The notes under the pieces are model-generated. The model had not been told where the DNA came from and did no database searches. It saw only the letters and a list, made by a program, of their open reading frames with translations. A DNA stretch of 64,000 nucleotides from Pseudomonas bharatica CSV86. GTDB taxonomy: Bacteria > Pseudomonadota > Gammaproteobacteria > Pseudomonadales > Pseudomonadaceae. The stretch spans positions 124,001-188,000 of the forward strand of contig NZ_AMWJ02000002.1 in the NCBI RefSeq assembly GCF_000319305.2. The letters run 5' to 3'. Below, piece after piece: positions 39,921-49,249 of the stretch (the first letter of the stretch is position 1; each line of letters begins with the position of its first letter). The position numbers and the translations under genes were made by a program.

Positions 39921-40943
39921 TCAGCCCTCTGCGCCGAACAGGTCAGGACTGCGCCCGGTAGACTCGCGCAGGACGATCTTCGGCGCGACGATCCGCTGTT
40001 CCACAGGTAGCGTTCCAGCAGCCACTATGCGCCGCAACAGCATCGACGCAGCCATCTCGCCAAGGTCACGGATGGACTGCCCGACCGTGGTCAACGCCGG
40101 ATAGACGTACTGGCACATCTGGATATCGTCGAAACCGATCACCGACAACTCGCCCGGCACCGTGATATGACGCTCGGCAGCAGCGCGCAATACACCCATG
40201 CCGATCATGTCGTTGCCGGCGAAGATCGCCGTCGGGCGGTCGCCGGCGAGCAGGCGGGCTGCCGCACCGTAACCACCGAGGCTGGTGAACTCGCTGCTGA
40301 CCACCCGCCCCTCGGGCAAGCTCACCCCCGCTTCAGCCAGGGCCCGCTGGAAGCCGGCAAGGCGCATCTTCGCCACGCTGGTCTGCGCCGGGCCATTGAT
40401 GCAGGCGATATCCACGTGCCCCAGATCAAGCAGGTGCCGGGTCGCCAGATAGGCTCCCTGCTCGTGGTCGATGCGCACGAGATCGGCGTCAACCCCCTCC
40501 AGCTCGCGATCGAGAATGACCATGGGTGTTCGCACGCCTGACAGGCTCTCGAGCAGATCGCGCTCCTCCCCCACCGAGGCCACGATCAGGCCGTCGATGC
40601 GCTTTTCCAGCAGCACCCGCAAATAACTGCGCTGCTTTTTCGGATTGTCGTCGGAATTGCACAGAATGACGCAATAGCCGTTACGCTCGCAGGCATCCTC
40701 GATTCCCCGGGCCAGCTCGGCAAAATACGGGTTGACGCTATTGGGCACCAGCAGACCGATGGTTGCGGTGCTGCGGGCCTTGAGGGAGCGCGCCACTGCA
40801 CTGGGCACATAGTCGAGTTCGGCGATCGCGGCCTCGACCTTCAAACGCACCGGCTCGCTGACCGGCCGGGTCTTGTTCAGCACATGGGACACGGTGGTAT
40901 AGGAAATTCCAGCCAGTGCCGCTACGTCTTTTATGGTTGCCAT
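39921..40943 (-). CDS. rbsR: Ribose operon repressor, LacI family
   Basis: 340 residues. The LacI helix-turn-helix and hinge (TIKDVAALAGISYTTVSHVLNKTRPV) are followed by the sugar-binding domain (VIGFDDIQMCQYVYPALTTV). It sits inside the rbs operon and should bind the palindrome at 44457-44470, released by ribose. Confidence 0.92.
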   Translation of the reverse strand: MATIKDVAALAGISYTTVSHVLNKTRPVSEPVRLKVEAAIAELDYVPSAVARSLKARSTATIGLLVPNSVNPYFAELARGIEDACERNGYCVILCNSDDNPKKQRSYLRVLLEKRIDGLIVASVGEERDLLESLSGVRTPMVILDRELEGVDADLVRIDHEQGAYLATRHLLDLGHVDIACINGPAQTSVAKMRLAGFQRALAEAGVSLPEGRVVSSEFTSLGGYGAAARLLAGDRPTAIFAGNDMIGMGVLRAAAERHITVPGELSVIGFDDIQMCQYVYPALTTVGQSIRDLGEMAASMLLRRIVAAGTLPVEQRIVAPKIVLRESTGRSPDLFGAEG

Positions 40944-40947
40944 GCTT

Positions 40948-41937
40948 TCAATTCCACCGACCTGTGCGCCGGCTGCGATAAGTGTCGATAATCACGGCGA
41001 TCACGATGACCGCTCCGGTAATGATGCGCTTTGTCGGCTCCGACGCCCCGATTTGCGCCAGCCCCGCCGCCAGCACGGAAATGATCAGTACGCCGAAGAA
41101 CGTACTGACCACCGAGCCACGCCCGCCCATCAGGCTGGTACCACCGATCACCACGGCGGCGATGACCTGCAGCTCCAGGCCGGAGCCGGCATTGGGGTCG
41201 GCCGCCTCCAGCCGGGAGACCTGGAATAGTGCCGCCAGGCCGGCAAGCAAACCCATCAGGGCAAACACGAGGATCCGGTAGGGCCGGGGATCGACCCCGG
41301 CCAGGCGCACGGCCTCTTCATTGGTGCCGATTGCGACCAGATAGCGGCCAAAGACCGTACGCACCAGCACCAATTGGGCCAACACGATCACGGCCAGGGC
41401 AATCAGGAACGACGGCGAAATGCCAAAGGCGATGGGATCGGACAACCAGGCCAGGGCATCCCCGACATAGGCAGTGCGCGAATCGGTCAGTTGATAGGCA
41501 GCACCCCTGGCCATCTCCAGCACACCAAGGGATACGATGAAGGAAGGAATACGCCAGGCTACGGTGATGGATCCGGTAAGGCTGCCGACCAGGGCCGCAC
41601 TGCCCATGCCCAGCAAGGCTGCCGGCAATACACTCCAGCCCCAACCCAGCATGGCGACGCTCACCACCGAACCCGCGAGGGCCAGCACCGAGCCGACGGA
41701 GAGATCGATTCCGCCGATGACCAGCACGAACGTCATGCCTACCGCCAGCACCATCAGATCGGGAATCTGGTTGGCAAGCGTGCTGAAGGTCGCGTAGGAC
41801 AGGAAATGGCTGCTGAGCAGGGAAAACAGGGCAACCATGCCCAGCAGGGCACCTGCAAGGCCGAAGCAGGTGCCGAACGCAAGCCGACCGGGGGCACGCT
41901 TGGCCGTCGGCGCAGTACCCAGGGAGGATGTCTTCAT
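40948..41937 (-). CDS. rbsC: Ribose ABC transporter permease
   Basis: 329-residue polytopic inner-membrane protein of the RbsC family, with GGIDLSVGSVLALAG and VIGGTSLMGGRGSVVSTFFG. Its ATG overlaps the rbsA end by 4 bases; rbsR follows 4 bases later. Confidence 0.93.
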   Translation of the reverse strand: MKTSSLGTAPTAKRAPGRLAFGTCFGLAGALLGMVALFSLLSSHFLSYATFSTLANQIPDLMVLAVGMTFVLVIGGIDLSVGSVLALAGSVVSVAMLGWGWSVLPAALLGMGSAALVGSLTGSITVAWRIPSFIVSLGVLEMARGAAYQLTDSRTAYVGDALAWLSDPIAFGISPSFLIALAVIVLAQLVLVRTVFGRYLVAIGTNEEAVRLAGVDPRPYRILVFALMGLLAGLAALFQVSRLEAADPNAGSGLELQVIAAVVIGGTSLMGGRGSVVSTFFGVLIISVLAAGLAQIGASEPTKRIITGAVIVIAVIIDTYRSRRTGRWN

Positions 41938-43478
41938 GGCGGATTTCCCGGCGCTGCCGCGGACGACAGCGCTTCAGGTTCGTGATAGCCGGAAAAGGCC
42001 GCAGCCAGCAGGTTGTCCTGGCTCCAGTCGCCCCGCTCGAAGGTACTCACCAGCCGCCCCGCACTGAGCACACCGATACGGTCGGATACCAGCATCAACT
42101 CGCGCAGGTCGCTGGATACCACCACCAGCGCCTTGCCCTGGCGAGTCAGTTCGGCAAGCAGATGATAGATATCCAGCTTCGCGCCGACGTCGATGCCCCG
42201 GGTCGGTTCGTCGAACAACAATACCTGGCAGTCCCGTTCGAGCCATCGGCCAATCACGACCTTCTGCTGATTACCGCCGGACAGCTCCCTGACCAACTGC
42301 TCCGATCCTGCGCTACGTATGCCCAGGGCAGCGATGCACCGTTCGGCCAGCGCCCGCTCGGCGCTTTGGCTCACCATACCCGCGCGGGATACCGCTGCGA
42401 GGTTCCCCAGGACCAGGTTGGCACTGACCGACTCGCCCGGAAGCAGACCCTGGCCCTTGCGGTCCTCGCTGATCAGGGCAATGCCAAGACGCGCCGCCGC
42501 CATCGGCGAATCGATGCGGCATTTCCGCAGTGGCCGGCCCACCTCCAGCGTGCCGTGATCGGCAGGGTCTGCGCCGTAGATCAGGCGCAGCAGTTCGGTA
42601 CGTCCTGCGCCCACCAGGCCGAACAACCCGAAGACCTCGCCAGCCCGCACTTCGAACGAAACATCGACGACCTTTTCTCCTCGCCCCAGGCCGCGGACCC
42701 GCAGCAACGGCTCGCCAATCCGCCGATCTGGCGCCTGGATATGCTCGACCAGCTCCCGCCCCGCCATCAACCTGAGCAACTCCTGGCTGCTGTAGCGCAG
42801 GATCGGCTCGACGCAGACCAGCTGGCCATCGCGCAGTACCGCGATACGTTGCGCGATGCGCCTGAGCTCTTCCAATCGGTGGGAGATATAAAGCACCGCG
42901 ACTCCGCGCTCACGCAGCAGCTCTATCTGCTCGAAAAGCAGTTCAACCTCATGCGCCGTGAGCATGGCAGTGGGCTCGTCGAGAATCAGCAGATGGCAGT
43001 CGCCGATAAGGTTGCGGGCGATCTCGACCATCTGCTGGTGGCCTATGCCCAGCTCTGCCACCGGCGTATTCGGATCGATAGCCTGCAGCCCCATGCGCGC
43101 CATGGCCACCCCGGCCTGGCGCCGCAGGCGCTTGCGATCGATCCAGCCGAAGCGTCCGGGCAACTGGTTGAGGAACAGGTTTTCCGCAACGCTGAGAGTC
43201 GGCAGCAGGTTGAGTTCCTGCATCACCATTCGTACACCCAGGCGCTCGGCAACAGTGCGACTGCCTGGCTGGTAGGGACGCCCCTGGAACTCCATGCTTC
43301 CGGCGCTGGCCAGTTCCAGGCCGGCGATGATCCGCGACAGCGTACTCTTGCCCGCGCCATTCTCGCCGGTAAGCGCCACTACCTCGCCGCGCCGAAGGGT
43401 AAGGTCGATGCCGCCAAGCACCTGCTGGGCGTAGGTCTTGCCTACCCCGCTGACGGTCAGTAGCACGTCGGTGCTCAT
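41934..43478 (-). CDS. rbsA: Ribose ABC transporter ATP-binding protein
   Basis: 514 residues with two fused ATPase domains. The first has a standard Walker A (GENGAGKSTL) and Walker B (LLILDEPTA). The second has a degenerate Walker A (GLVGAGRTELL) with intact signature VRELSGGNQQKV, as is normal for sugar ATPases of this type. Start and stop overlap both neighbours by 4 bases. Confidence 0.95.
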   Translation of the reverse strand: MSTDVLLTVSGVGKTYAQQVLGGIDLTLRRGEVVALTGENGAGKSTLSRIIAGLELASAGSMEFQGRPYQPGSRTVAERLGVRMVMQELNLLPTLSVAENLFLNQLPGRFGWIDRKRLRRQAGVAMARMGLQAIDPNTPVAELGIGHQQMVEIARNLIGDCHLLILDEPTAMLTAHEVELLFEQIELLRERGVAVLYISHRLEELRRIAQRIAVLRDGQLVCVEPILRYSSQELLRLMAGRELVEHIQAPDRRIGEPLLRVRGLGRGEKVVDVSFEVRAGEVFGLFGLVGAGRTELLRLIYGADPADHGTLEVGRPLRKCRIDSPMAAARLGIALISEDRKGQGLLPGESVSANLVLGNLAAVSRAGMVSQSAERALAERCIAALGIRSAGSEQLVRELSGGNQQKVVIGRWLERDCQVLLFDEPTRGIDVGAKLDIYHLLAELTRQGKALVVVSSDLRELMLVSDRIGVLSAGRLVSTFERGDWSQDNLLAAAFSGYHEPEALSSAAAPGNPP

Positions 43479-44422
43479 TGTTTGCCGACCACCAGGTCGA
43501 CCGGCGTCTGGATGACATTGTCGCCATCCACCTCTGGCTTTTCGCCCTTGAGCATCTTCAACGCCGCCTCGATGCCAAATACTGCCTGTCGGGCGGCATA
43601 CTGGTCGGCGCTGGCGAGCACACGCCCGTCGGCCAGCATCGGCGCAATGGCCTTGATGTTGTCGTACCCCACCACCTGAACCTGACCGCTACGCCCCGCC
43701 GAGCGCACCGCCGAGACTGCGCCCAGTGCCATGCTGTCGTTGCCTGCAAGCAAGGCCTTGAGATTGGGGTATTCGTTGAGCATCGCCGACGCAACGGCAT
43801 TGCCCTTGTTGATTTCCCAATTGCCGGACTGTACCGAGACAACCTTCATCTGGGCTGCCTCCATCGCGTCCTGGAAGCCGGCGGTACGTTGCTGCGCATT
43901 GGTGGTAGTCGGCACCCCTTCGATGATGCCGACCTCGTCACCGGCCTTGAGCCTGCTCGCCAGGTAGTCGCCGACCAGACGCGCGCCCTTGCGGTTGTCC
44001 GGCCCGACGAAGGGCACGCTGAGTTGCTTGCTCGCAAGCACCCCGGGATCGAGGCGGTTATCGATATTGATCACGATGATGCCGGCATCCATGGCGCGCT
44101 TGATCACTGGCACCAGTGCCTTGGAATCGGCAGGTGCGATTACCAGGGCATCCACCCTGGAGACGATCATCTGCTCGACGATACGGATCTGCGCGCCAGT
44201 ATCGGATTCGTCCTTGATGCCGTTGGACACCAGTTCGAAGTCATCCGGGTGTTCTTTCTGATAGGCCTTGGCGCCATCCTTCATGGTCAGGAAGAACTCG
44301 TTGGCGAGGGACTTCATGACCAGGGTAACCTTGGGGCGGTCTTCGGCGCAGGCGACGGAAGCAGTGAAAAGAACGGCGAGTACGGCCAAGGCCCGGATCC
44401 GTCCAAGGGAAGGCAAATGCAT
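43475..44422 (-). CDS. rbsB: Ribose-binding periplasmic protein
   Basis: 315 residues. ATG 44422 with GGAG upstream is chosen because it opens a clean signal peptide (LAVLAVLFTASVACAE). The mature protein is a periplasmic sugar-binding fold with ligand-loop segments KSLANEFFLTMKDG and VGYDNIKAIAPMLADG. First gene of rbsBACRK; its stop overlaps rbsA (ATGA). Confidence 0.93.
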   Translation of the reverse strand: MHLPSLGRIRALAVLAVLFTASVACAEDRPKVTLVMKSLANEFFLTMKDGAKAYQKEHPDDFELVSNGIKDESDTGAQIRIVEQMIVSRVDALVIAPADSKALVPVIKRAMDAGIIVINIDNRLDPGVLASKQLSVPFVGPDNRKGARLVGDYLASRLKAGDEVGIIEGVPTTTNAQQRTAGFQDAMEAAQMKVVSVQSGNWEINKGNAVASAMLNEYPNLKALLAGNDSMALGAVSAVRSAGRSGQVQVVGYDNIKAIAPMLADGRVLASADQYAARQAVFGIEAALKMLKGEKPEVDGDNVIQTPVDLVVGKQ

Positions 44423-44456
44423 GAAGTTCACTCCGTTTTTTGCTTTTTTATCGGAT

Positions 44457-44470
44457 AGCAAACGTTTGCT
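44457..44470. promoter_or_regulatory. RbsR operator, perfect 14-bp palindrome
   Basis: AGCAAACGTTTGCT is fully symmetrical with a central CG, the hallmark of LacI-family operators, and is close to the known RbsR site. It lies 35 bases upstream of the rbsB start. Confidence 0.8.
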
Positions 44471-44771
44471 GTACGCAACTATGAAAGCGGCACAGGGCTT
44501 TGTCAAATAGGCAGCCACCACGCGACGACATTCGGGAAATTGTCGCTCAAACGCCTGGAAATCCAAACTTTCAATTGGAACAGTCCGGAATTCCCGAGGG
44601 AACAAAGTGCCTTTTCGATTTCAGGCAAGGGGCCAGCTTTCGCACAGTCCTACATGAGCCAGGCGAACCCTCACTGAAAATTGTTTTTCCGGCCATGCAG
44701 CAAAACTGCGGCGAAGCAGTCATACCCCCTCTTCGAAACGACTAGCTGTTGCGAAAAATCCTACAGTTAAA
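44471..44771. other. Intergenic region between rbs promoter and LexA-box operon
   Basis: About 300 bases between divergent units. An 81-codon plus-strand reading frame from TTG 44500 lacks a ribosome site and family features, so I do not call it. It contains the outward promoters; nothing else stands out. Confidence 0.4.
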
Positions 44772-44773
44772 TA

Positions 44774-44789
44774 CTGTATACGCATACAG
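44774..44789. promoter_or_regulatory. LexA (SOS) box
   Basis: CTGTATACGCATACAG matches the CTG-N10-CAG rule with a palindromic TATA/ATA core, 20 bases before the DUF1654 gene start. It places the DUF1654-endonuclease operon under SOS control. Confidence 0.8.
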
Positions 44790-44809
44790 CAAAAACAAGG
44801 AACACTTTC

Positions 44810-45055
44810 GTGGCCACTCCCTCCGCTACCACGCCAGCCAGCAGTTATGAGCAACTCGGCGTGCGCATCCAGAAAATCATCAATTCCCCGACCGCCCAGC
44901 GCTCGAAGGCGGCGCTGATCTTTCGCCTCGAACAGGAGTCCCCGGACGACTGGGAAACCCTGCTCGAGGAAATAGCAGAGAACGACAACGTCACCCTCGC
45001 CCATCGCGACGATGGCGGCGTGCAGATTTTCTGGACGGTGCCGAAGGAAGACTGA
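44810..45055 (+). CDS. DUF1654 family protein
   Basis: 81 residues starting at GTG 44810, after AAGGAA. The sequence (SYEQLGVRIQKIINSP, IFRLEQESPDDWETLLEEI, TVPKED end) is recognisable as the Pseudomonas DUF1654 group of unknown function. The LexA box upstream implies induction by DNA damage. It ends 5 bases before endA. Confidence 0.82.
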   Translation: MATPSATTPASSYEQLGVRIQKIINSPTAQRSKAALIFRLEQESPDDWETLLEEIAENDNVTLAHRDDGGVQIFWTVPKED

Positions 45056-45060
45056 CGCGG

Positions 45061-45750
45061 ATGAGATTCACGTTTTTGGCAGCCAGCTGCCTGTTGTTCA
45101 GCCTCACCGCCCACGCAGACGCACCTCGGACTTTCAGCGAAGCGAAGAAGATCGCCTGGCGCTTGTACGCCCCGCAATCGACGGAGTTCTATTGTGGTTG
45201 CAAGTACACCGGGAACAAGGTGGACCTTGCTGGCTGTGGCTACGTCCCGCGCAAGAATGCCAACCGCGCCTCGCGGATCGAGTGGGAGCACATAGTGCCG
45301 GCCTGGCAGATCGGTCATCAGCGCCAATGCTGGCAAAGCGGTGGACGCAAGAACTGTTCGCGCAACGATACCCTGTACCAGCGTGCAGAAGCCGACCTGC
45401 ACAACCTGGTGCCGAGCATCGGCGAGGTGAATGGTGATCGCAGCAACTTCGCTTTCGGCTGGCTGCCCGAGCAACACGGGCAATATGGTTCGTGCCTGAC
45501 CCAGGTGGATTTCAAGGCGAAAAAGGTCATGCCGCGCCCTTCCATTCGAGGAATGATCGCGCGCACCTACTTCTACATGAGCAAACAATATGACCTGCGC
45601 TTGTCCAGGCAGGACCGCCAGTTGTACGAAGCCTGGAACAAGACCTATCCGGCACAGGCCTGGGAGCGCCAACGCAACCAGCGCGTAGCGTGCGTAATGG
45701 GCCACGGCAACGAGTTCGTCGGCCCGGTTGATCTCAAGGCCTGTAGTTGA
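45061..45750 (+). CDS. endA: Endonuclease I, secreted/periplasmic
   Basis: 229 residues with a signal peptide (FLAASCLLFSLTAHA). The beta-beta-alpha metal nuclease core is clear: IEWEHIVPAWQ with the catalytic His, then ADLHNLVPSIGEVNGDRSN with the Mg-binding Asn. Several cysteines fit periplasmic disulfides. It degrades double-stranded DNA non-specifically. Co-transcription with the SOS-controlled DUF1654 gene is likely. Confidence 0.9.
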   Translation: MRFTFLAASCLLFSLTAHADAPRTFSEAKKIAWRLYAPQSTEFYCGCKYTGNKVDLAGCGYVPRKNANRASRIEWEHIVPAWQIGHQRQCWQSGGRKNCSRNDTLYQRAEADLHNLVPSIGEVNGDRSNFAFGWLPEQHGQYGSCLTQVDFKAKKVMPRPSIRGMIARTYFYMSKQYDLRLSRQDRQLYEAWNKTYPAQAWERQRNQRVACVMGHGNEFVGPVDLKACS

Positions 45751-45752
45751 AG

Positions 45753-46178
45753 TTAGGCCAGCGTCTGTAGATAGGCACTGGCCTGCTGGCAACGCTGCAG
45801 TCGGGCAATGTCGGCAGGGCCTGCAACCTGGATGCGGCCCGGATCGCTTTCATCGGCCAGGTCCGCCAGCTTGACTGCCCGGGCCAGCGGGTCATTGCCG
45901 ATCCTGGCGACGAATTCCTCGTCGCTTTCATCGCAGCGTGGACTCAACGCCTGCACCGCAGCAAGGATCTTCAGGGCGAAGCCTTCGCGCGCCAGATCGG
46001 ACAGGGTCATGGGTGAATCCTGAAGCACCTCGTGCAGCACTGCGACGATGCGCTGCTCGGTAGTCGAAACCCGCAGCATCACCCGCAATGGATGCAGGAT
46101 GTACGCAGCGCCGCCTTTGTCCCGGTGCCCTTCATGGGCACGGGCTGCAACCGTAATGGCTCGCTCCAGCGTGGACAT
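45753..46178 (-). CDS. RelA/SpoT-type HD-domain protein, possibly degenerate
   Basis: 141 residues similar to the hydrolase half of RelA/SpoT and MESH1: ARAHEGHRDKGGAAYILHPLRVM, then VAVLHEVLQDSPMTLSDL, and KLADLADES. The usual HD pair is HE here, and the protein is short. It may be a small alarmone or nucleotide phosphohydrolase; activity is doubtful until tested. Convergent with endA, 2 bases apart. Confidence 0.7.
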   Translation of the reverse strand: MSTLERAITVAARAHEGHRDKGGAAYILHPLRVMLRVSTTEQRIVAVLHEVLQDSPMTLSDLAREGFALKILAAVQALSPRCDESDEEFVARIGNDPLARAVKLADLADESDPGRIQVAGPADIARLQRCQQASAYLQTLA

Positions 46179-46278
46179 GGCCCCCTCCTCACCGTTGCCG
46201 CACTCATTGAAACACCTCTATCAATGAGCATAGACCGACAATGCGCCAATACCGTTCCAGAGGACATTACACAAAGGA

Positions 46279-46848
46279 TTATCGCGGGGCGTCGTGCTGG
46301 ATGACCACCGAGTCGGTGCCCAGGCGTGCCATTACATCGTCTTTGCTGGCCACGGCCTCGGCCTTTTCCATGAACGGCCCGAGAAGGACCACAGGCTTGC
46401 CGTCACGGTAGACCACCGAGGACGGGATGCCCTTCTCGATCAGGCGCGCGGTGATATCGCTCAACGCCCCCATGTTCGGCCCCTGGACGATTTCCACATC
46501 CCACCCCTGCGGTGCCGGGTCGTTGGCGAGGGCATCGGCACGACGCTGCAGGTCAGCACCACCGCAGACTTCCCGGATACGCAAATCGTTGCCGGTTTCG
46601 TCGATGATGATGTTGTAATCCGCGCCGTTCTTGATCGCTACGTAGCTGCGGTATGGCAGGTAGTTGCCGTTGTCGTCCTTGCCGCGGAACTGGCCACAGA
46701 TATCGCCCTTGGTATTGAACCGCACGTTGGCGAACTTGGCCGTCTTCGGATTCTGCAGGTGCTCGGCGACCTGCTTGTGCACCCGCTCGGCATCGTTGTC
46801 ACAGCCGGCCAGGGCCAGCACTGCCATTACCACCGCCACTTTGCGCAC
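46279..46848 (-). CDS. Lipoprotein, possibly with SPOR-like C-terminal domain
   Basis: 189 residues. GTG 46848 is chosen because AGGAGG lies 7 bases upstream and the lipobox LALAGC follows at once. The middle part has FNTKGDICGQFRGKDDNG; the C-terminal ~70 residues (VEIVQGPNMGALSDITARL...VLLGPFMEKAEA) look like a SPOR fold, which binds denuded peptidoglycan. The function is unknown. It lies 58 bases after ldcA on the same strand. Confidence 0.7.
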   Translation of the reverse strand: MRKVAVVMAVLALAGCDNDAERVHKQVAEHLQNPKTAKFANVRFNTKGDICGQFRGKDDNGNYLPYRSYVAIKNGADYNIIIDETGNDLRIREVCGGADLQRRADALANDPAPQGWDVEIVQGPNMGALSDITARLIEKGIPSSVVYRDGKPVVLLGPFMEKAEAVASKDDVMARLGTDSVVIQHDAPR

Positions 46849-46906
46849 GCGCTTACCTCCTGAATTCAAGCGGCGGATTCTAGCACCCGGCCACACTCCC
46901 GGTCCG

Positions 46907-49162
46907 CTACTCCTTGACGCAGTCCACGGTGTACACCCGCCCAGCATCTGTTTCCTGATGTTGCAATCCATGCACATCGGCGACGAATCCGGGAAAACCC
47001 GTGTCGAAAGCCCGCGCGAAAGCGAGGTAATCGATGATCGACCGGGTCGCCTCGGTGAAGCGCTCACCAGGCATGATCAGCGGAATGCCCGGTGGATACG
47101 GGACCAGCATCACCGCAGCGACACGGCCCAGCAACTGCTCGATAGGAACCGCCTCCACTTCGCCGCGAACGAGCTTGTCGTAGGCCACGGACGGCTTCAT
47201 CACCACTTCCGGTAATCGGGTGTAGAGGCGCTTGAGCTGCTTGGCAGTGGCATTGCTGCGATAACAGGCATGCAGCTGATCGCACAGATCACGCAACCCC
47301 ATGCCGCGGTAACGCTGCGGATCCAGGCTGGCAACGCACGGCAGGCAGTGGGCCAGCTCGGTATTGGCATCGTAGCTGCGCTTGAACTCCAGCAGTTCGG
47401 TGAGCAACGTGCTCCATTTGCCCTTGGTGATCCCCATCGAAAAGAGCACCAGGAAGGAGTAGAGCCCGGTCTTTTCCACCACCAGGCCGCGTTCCCAGAG
47501 GAATTTGCTGACCACCGCCGCGGGAATGCCATTGCGATCCAGGCTTCCCGCCGCATCCAGGCCGGGCATGACCAGGGTCACCTTGATCGGGTCGAGCAGC
47601 ACGTAGTCCTCGCCGAGATCACCGAAGCCGTGCCACTGCGCCTGGGGCTCGAGCAGCCAGTCTTCCGTGGCGACACGATGGATACCCTCGACCCGCGGCG
47701 GCTGCCAGACGCTGAACCACCAGTCGTCGGCACCAAGGTGTTCGCGCAGGTTGGCCAGGGCGCGCCGGAAACTCAGGGCCTCGTCGAACATTTCCTGAAG
47801 CAGCGAGCGCCCCGCCGGCCCTTCCATCATCGCCGAGGACACATCCAGAGAGGCCAGGATGCTGTACTGCGGCGAGGTGGAGATGTGCATCATGAACGCT
47901 TCATTGAAACGGTCGCGGTCCAGCTGTCGACGACCGCCATCCTGCACATGGATCATCGATGCCTGGCTGAAGGCGGCAAGCAGCTTGTGGGTGGAGTGGG
48001 TACTGAACACCAGCGGGCTTTCGGCGCTGCGCGAGGTGCCCATGGCGTAGCGTCCGGCAAAAAATTCGTGGAAGGCCGCATAGGCGTACCAGGCCTCGTC
48101 GAAATGCAGGACCTCGACGCTGTTGCCAAGGGTCTGCTTGATCATCTCGGCGTTGTAGCACAAGCCGTCATAGGTGGAGTTGGTCACCACCGCCATCTTG
48201 ACCCGCGCCTCACGCTCCCTGGCCAGCGGATTGGCAAGGATCTTGGCCTGGATCGACTCGGCGCTGAACTCGCTGAGCGGAATCGGCCCGATGATGCCCA
48301 GCTCGTTGCGCTCCGGACAGAGGTACAGGGGAATCGCGCCGGTCATGATGATCGCGTGTAGCACCGACTTGTGGCAGTTGCGATCCACCAGCACGAGGTC
48401 ATCGCGGCCCACCATCGAATGCCAGACGATCTTGTTCGCCGTCGAAGTGCCGTTGATCACGAAGAACGTGTGGTCGGCACCGAAATTGCGCGCGGCGCGG
48501 GCTTCGGCCTCTGCCAAAGGGCCAGTGTGGTCCAGCAACGAGCCCAGTTCCGGCACGGAAACCGAGAGGTCGGAGCGCAGGGTGTTCTCCCCGAAAAACT
48601 GGTGAAACGCCTGCCCTACCGGACTCTTGCGATAGGCTACGCCGCCACCGTGGCCCGGGGTATGCCACGAGTAATTGGATTGCGCGGTGTGCTGCACCAG
48701 CGCCTTGAAAAATGGCGGCAGCAGGCCGTCGAGGTAATTGTGCGCAGCGCGGGCAACCTGGCGAGCGAGAAAAGGCACGGTGTCTTCGAACAGGTACAGG
48801 ATGCCGCGCAACTGGTTCAGCTCGCTCATCGCATCGGCGGGGGCGTTTTCCAGGGTGACCTGCTCGCCCAGGGCGAAGATCGGCAAATGGGGCGCACGGG
48901 AGCGGGCCAGGCGAATCAGCTCGACCATGTTCTGCAACAGATGGGTGTTCTCGCCGGCGCCCTCGGCGGCGATCAGCATGCAGGCGAGGCCGTGATGGGT
49001 GGCGGCGACCAGGCGACCTTCGGCGTAGTCGATGGCGCTGAGGATGGTGAAACCGTCCTGGGCCAGTTCCTGGGCGATGCCACGGACACGGTCACCGGCC
49101 ACGGTGTCGGACTTGATGTCACGGTGAACGATGAGAACGGGAAACTTGAGGTCCTTGTACAT
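46907..49162 (-). CDS. ldcA: Lysine decarboxylase (Orn/Lys/Arg decarboxylase, fold I)
   Basis: 751 residues, the same length as and very similar along its whole length to P. aeruginosa LdcA (PA1818). It has an N-terminal wing domain, a PLP-dependent core with the cofactor lysine K393 in STHSTHKLLAAF, and a C-terminal domain with VPYPPGIPLIMPGE. It makes cadaverine from lysine. The neighbouring dnaQ-rnhA order also matches PA1816-PA1815. The substrate is assigned by similarity. Confidence 0.9.
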   Translation of the reverse strand: MYKDLKFPVLIVHRDIKSDTVAGDRVRGIAQELAQDGFTILSAIDYAEGRLVAATHHGLACMLIAAEGAGENTHLLQNMVELIRLARSRAPHLPIFALGEQVTLENAPADAMSELNQLRGILYLFEDTVPFLARQVARAAHNYLDGLLPPFFKALVQHTAQSNYSWHTPGHGGGVAYRKSPVGQAFHQFFGENTLRSDLSVSVPELGSLLDHTGPLAEAEARAARNFGADHTFFVINGTSTANKIVWHSMVGRDDLVLVDRNCHKSVLHAIIMTGAIPLYLCPERNELGIIGPIPLSEFSAESIQAKILANPLAREREARVKMAVVTNSTYDGLCYNAEMIKQTLGNSVEVLHFDEAWYAYAAFHEFFAGRYAMGTSRSAESPLVFSTHSTHKLLAAFSQASMIHVQDGGRRQLDRDRFNEAFMMHISTSPQYSILASLDVSSAMMEGPAGRSLLQEMFDEALSFRRALANLREHLGADDWWFSVWQPPRVEGIHRVATEDWLLEPQAQWHGFGDLGEDYVLLDPIKVTLVMPGLDAAGSLDRNGIPAAVVSKFLWERGLVVEKTGLYSFLVLFSMGITKGKWSTLLTELLEFKRSYDANTELAHCLPCVASLDPQRYRGMGLRDLCDQLHACYRSNATAKQLKRLYTRLPEVVMKPSVAYDKLVRGEVEAVPIEQLLGRVAAVMLVPYPPGIPLIMPGERFTEATRSIIDYLAFARAFDTGFPGFVADVHGLQHQETDAGRVYTVDCVKE

Positions 49163-49249
49163 GAGCGGCGTTACCTTCTTCCTGCGACAGGCCTCGTGGG
49201 CCGTTCATCTCAGGGTAGAAGGTCGCCGCGATGGCGCGCGGGAAATGCC

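Noticed and set aside
44500..44745. 81-codon plus-strand frame from TTG in the rbs-LexA intergenic region
   Set aside because: No ribosome site, no recognisable domain, and it lies between two promoters.
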